Shown: piece by piece, positions 5,489-7,444 of the stretch
Layout: each line of letters opens with the position of its first letter
Numbering within the stretch: position 1 is the first letter of the stretch
Position numbers and translations under genes: made by a program
The notes under the pieces: generated by a model
Database searches by the model: none
Told to the model about the DNA's origin: nothing
Seen by the model: the letters and a program-made list of their open reading frames with translations, nothing else
NCBI GenBank assembly: GCA_955652345.1
Contig: CATPBV010000341.1
Location: 1-7,444 of the forward strand
Length of the DNA: 7,444 nt
Origin: an uncultured Solirubrobacteraceae bacterium
Lineage (GTDB): Bacteria > Actinomycetota > Thermoleophilia > Solirubrobacterales > Solirubrobacteraceae
Reading direction: 5' to 3'

Positions 5489-6565
5489 TCAGCCGCGGGC
5501 CGGGGCGGTCGACTGCCTCACGCGAAGCTCCACCGACACGCTTGTGTGCCGCGGGGGCAAGCCCGGATCGTGGATCCGCTCCAGCAGCAGCGACACGGCT
5601 CGCTCCGCTTGGTAGTCGAGCCGCTGGGCGACCGTCGTCAGCGAGATCCGGTGAAGTGCGGCGATCGCGATGTCGTCGAAGCCGACGATCGATACATCGT
5701 CGGGGACGGTGAGCCGCTCGTTCTCGCACGCCTCGATCATCGCGATCGCGCCGATGTCGTTGGACACGAACAGCGCGCTTGGCGCTTTGCCTCCGCGCAA
5801 TGCGTCTGACAGCTTCAGGCTTGTTCGCCCGTATCGAACGGTCGGTGCGCCCGGTGCCCACGCGATCGGCGGGAGCGCGTCGAGACCGGCGTCGCGCATC
5901 GCTGCTCGATATCCGCTGTGGCGCCCCCGGTCGCCGGTGCGCTCGACGAGCGGCGTGCGGACGTACGCAATGCGCCGATGCCCGAGCCCGATCAGGTGCT
6001 CGGTCGCCAGCCGTCCCCCTTGGGCGTCCTCCGGGCCGACCGAGTCGCCCCACCGCTCGCTGAGGCCGAGGAACGCGATCGGCACCCCGGCGCGCCTGAG
6101 AGCCTCTTCGAGCTGATCGGTCCGAGAGATGTAGGCGAGGAAGACGATCCCCGCAACCCGGTGCTCGAGCAGCGCCTCGACCCCTGCGAGCGCGATGTCC
6201 TTCGCGCCCTCGATGTTGCAGAACATCGTCGTGTAGCCGTGGCGGAACGCGGCGCGCTCGGCCACCTGGGCCATCTGCGCGTAGTACGGGTTGCTGAGGT
6301 CGCCGACGAGCACCCCGAGGATCGTGGTGCGCTGCCTGACGAACTGCCGCGCGATCGCATTGGGGGTGTAGCCGAGAAGGTCGATTGCGGCGAGCACCCG
6401 CGCGCGTGTGGCGGACGACACGTCATCGGCGCCGCGCACGACGTTCGACACGGTCGATTTCGATACCCCGGCCTCGGCGGCCACGTCAAGGATCGTCGGA
6501 GCCTTGTCCGCGCCGCGGGCGTGCGAGCGGTCCAAGTCGTGGCCCGGATGAAGCGGTGGTTGCAC
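5489..6565 (-). CDS. LacI/GalR-family transcriptional repressor
   Basis: The 358-residue product has the family layout. The N-terminal helix-turn-helix (TILDVAAEAGVSKSTVSNVV, 24-43) is followed by the hinge helix YTPNAIARQFV (66-76) and a periplasmic-binding-protein-like ligand domain (~83-345) with typical stretches such as GDSVGPEDAQGGRLATEHL and SIVGFDD. It should act as a ligand-responsive repressor of its own operon with the PLP enzyme; ligands in this family are usually sugars or nucleobases, and here the ligand is unknown. At the residue that inserts into the centre of the operator (Leu56 of LacI) it has Phe75. The GTG at 6565 is preferred because GGGGAGG lies 11 nt upstream. A TTG at 6535 would also keep the whole helix-turn-helix (348 residues). 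A TTG at 6616 would add 17 residues without a ribosome binding site. It is the first gene of a two-gene operon. Confidence 0.9.
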   Translation of the reverse strand: MQPPLHPGHDLDRSHARGADKAPTILDVAAEAGVSKSTVSNVVRGADDVSSATRARVLAAIDLLGYTPNAIARQFVRQRTTILGVLVGDLSNPYYAQMAQVAERAAFRHGYTTMFCNIEGAKDIALAGVEALLEHRVAGIVFLAYISRTDQLEEALRRAGVPIAFLGLSERWGDSVGPEDAQGGRLATEHLIGLGHRRIAYVRTPLVERTGDRGRHSGYRAAMRDAGLDALPPIAWAPGAPTVRYGRTSLKLSDALRGGKAPSALFVSNDIGAIAMIEACENERLTVPDDVSIVGFDDIAIAALHRISLTTVAQRLDYQAERAVSLLLERIHDPGLPPRHTSVSVELRVRQSTAPARG

Positions 6566-6576
6566 TGCGATGCCGA

Positions 6577-6583
6577 CCTCCCC
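6577..6583 (-). promoter_or_regulatory. Ribosome binding site deciding the LacI-type start
   Basis: On the minus strand GGGGAGG ends 11 nt before the GTG at 6565. The spacing is slightly long, but this is the only good Shine-Dalgarno match among the candidate starts (TTG 6616, GTG 6565, TTG 6535). Confidence 0.5.
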
Positions 6584-6634
6584 GTGCCTCGCGGTCCCGA
6601 CCGCGGCGAGTGTCAAGGGCCGTGAGCGCGGGGG

Positions 6635-6640
6635 ATCATA
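6635..6640 (-). promoter_or_regulatory. -10 element of the LacI/PLP-enzyme operon promoter
   Basis: TATGAT, read on the minus strand at 6640-6635, matches the TATAAT consensus at five of six positions and stands out in this GC-rich DNA. It would start transcription near 6628, about 63 nt before the GTG at 6565. The 17-bp-spaced -35 position (6663-6658) reads GGCGAT, a poor match, so the promoter may be weak. Confidence 0.5.
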
Positions 6641-6656
6641 CCTGGAATGTTCCAGG
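6641..6656. promoter_or_regulatory. Operator-like palindrome CCTGGAATGTTCCAGG
   Basis: This is a 16-bp inverted repeat with perfect 7-bp arms (CCTGGAA / TTCCAGG) around a central TG. It resembles the LacI-family operator form TGGAACGTTCCA, differing only at the centre. It directly abuts the -10 and would fill the spacer between -35 and -10 of the operon promoter, an ideal site for repression by the LacI-type protein encoded just downstream. No second copy was seen elsewhere in the window. Confidence 0.7.
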
Positions 6657-6662
6657 GATCGC

Positions 6663-6687
6663 CGGCGCGTAGTAACCGGCCGCGCCG
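6663..6687 (-). terminator. GC-rich hairpin downstream of the P450 gene, possible terminator
   Basis: CGGCGCG (6663-6669) and CGCGCCG (6681-6687) form a 7-bp all-GC stem with an 11-nt loop, 25 bp past the P450 stop. There is no U tract, so it is at best an unconventional terminator. It overlaps the expected -35 position of the operon promoter. Confidence 0.25.
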
Positions 6688-6712
6688 CGCCTGCGACGGT
6701 CCATAACGCGTC

Positions 6713-7444
6713 TCAGCAGGGCCCGGCGCACACGGGCAGTGAGTCGACGCCCCGTGTGGACACCATGTTCGCGTTCCGCACGACCGGCCCCGCGATCGTG
6801 TACTCCGGCATCCGCGTTAACAACGCTGTGAGCATCGCCCGTGCTTCCTGGCGCGCCAGCGGAGCCCCGAGACAGTGATGGAGGCCGTTGCCGAAGGCGA
6901 GGTGACGCAAGACGGGCCGCGACAGGTCGAGGCGATCGGGGTCGACATAGCGGCGCGGATCCCGATTGGCCGCACCGTAGACCAAGAGCACCCTGGCACC
7001 AGCAGGCAGCAGCTGCCCATGAAGCTCAACGGGTCGTGTCGTATCTCGAGCCAGCACCTGGACGGGGGCGTCGAAGCGCAGGAGCTCCTCGACCGCGTCC
7101 GGTAGCCGCGCGGGGTCCTGCGCCAACCAGGCTCGTTGTTCGGGATGCTCAGCAAGATGGAGAAAGGAGTTGGAGAGGAGGTTGGCGGTCGTCTCGTAGC
7201 CGGCGATGTAGAGAACGATCGCAACCTCGGTGAGCTCGTCGAGGGGGGCTGCTGCGGCGGAGTGAGCCTCCGCGATTGTGCGGAGTACGCCGTCGCTCCG
7301 GCTGGCGGTCGGATCGAGGATCATCGACTCGAAGTACGCATGGATCTGCTTCGACGCGGTGCGTGACGGGGCATCGGGAGCCGGGTCGATCCACAACCGG
7401 TTGTCAAGCCACAGCATCTCGAAGGTCTCGCGAAGGAACTCGAG
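6713..7444 (-). CDS. Cytochrome P450, C-terminal part (runs off the right edge)
   Basis: The last 243 residues are visible, more than half of a typical bacterial P450 of about 400. The frame is open to the right edge and the gene begins outside, so the internal ATG at 7417 is not the start. The I-helix oxygen-activation motif is AGYETT (visible residues 81-86), the ExxR motif is E120-L-L-R123, and the heme loop is FGNGLHHCLG with the iron-ligating Cys191. The protein ends with the usual RGVDSLPV strand and a short tail. It should be a soluble class I monooxygenase that needs a ferredoxin and a reductase, neither of which is in the window. The substrate cannot be told, because the substrate-recognition regions of the N-terminal half are missing. 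It lies upstream of the LacI-type gene on the same strand but is separated by that gene's own promoter, so it is probably a separate transcript. Confidence 0.93.
   Translation of the reverse strand, partial: LEFLRETFEMLWLDNRLWIDPAPDAPSRTASKQIHAYFESMILDPTASRSDGVLRTIAEAHSAAAAPLDELTEVAIVLYIAGYETTANLLSNSFLHLAEHPEQRAWLAQDPARLPDAVEELLRFDAPVQVLARDTTRPVELHGQLLPAGARVLLVYGAANRDPRRYVDPDRLDLSRPVLRHLAFGNGLHHCLGAPLARQEARAMLTALLTRMPEYTIAGPVVRNANMVSTRGVDSLPVCAGPC

Noticed and set aside
5484..6053. N-terminal extension of the PLP-enzyme frame to 6053
   Set aside because: It overlaps the ligand-binding domain of the LacI-type gene on the same strand and translates to arginine-rich low-complexity sequence. The zinc ribbon follows directly after the GTG at 5483.
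6611..6616. Perfect TTGACA hexamer on the minus strand, also a possible TTG start for the LacI-type gene
   Set aside because: No acceptable -10 lies 16-19 bp downstream, no ribosome binding site precedes the TTG, and the TATGAT with the operator palindrome is a better promoter.

Overview
The window is G+C-rich (roughly 70% by eye) and gene-dense. Its genes have short or overlapping junctions, GTG starts and a probable leaderless start. Together with the LacI-type regulator, the bacterial class I P450 and the alanine/proline-rich membrane protein, this suggests an actinobacterium, possibly of the Thermoleophilia/Solirubrobacterales type. That placement is inference; there is no rRNA or other marker gene here.

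Layout from left to right: (1) the last ~50 codons of a plus-strand gene entering from the left edge, ending in a repetitive GGGGSPPT tail written in a 24-bp minisatellite; (2) converging on it, a minus-strand gene (225-2141) for a membrane-anchored AAA+ family protein that keeps its Walker A motif but has lost almost every other catalytic element, followed by one transmembrane helix and an exported alanine-rich domain; (3) a 100-bp divergent promoter region; (4) a plus-strand gene (2242-4326) for a large secreted alpha/beta-hydrolase resembling bacterial extracellular lipases; (5) overlapping it tail to tail by 88 bp, a minus-strand two-gene operon: a LacI-family repressor (5489-6565) followed 5 nt later by a threonine-synthase-like PLP enzyme (4239-5483); (6) a near-perfect operator palindrome placed inside the core promoter of that operon; (7) the C-terminal 243 residues of a cytochrome P450 running off the right edge, also on the minus strand.

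Functional reading: the LacI/PLP-enzyme pair is probably a self-regulated catabolic or amino-acid-modifying unit that responds to an unknown small molecule. The pseudo-AAA+ membrane protein and the secreted hydrolase share a divergent promoter region and both have extracytoplasmic parts, but no direct link between them is shown. The most unusual object is the pseudo-AAA+ protein: an ATP-binding-like cytosolic domain without catalytic machinery, coupled through one membrane helix to an exported domain. This suggests a signalling or scaffold role. No RNA gene, CRISPR array, insertion sequence or transposase was found, and no gene-free stretch exceeds 300 bases.
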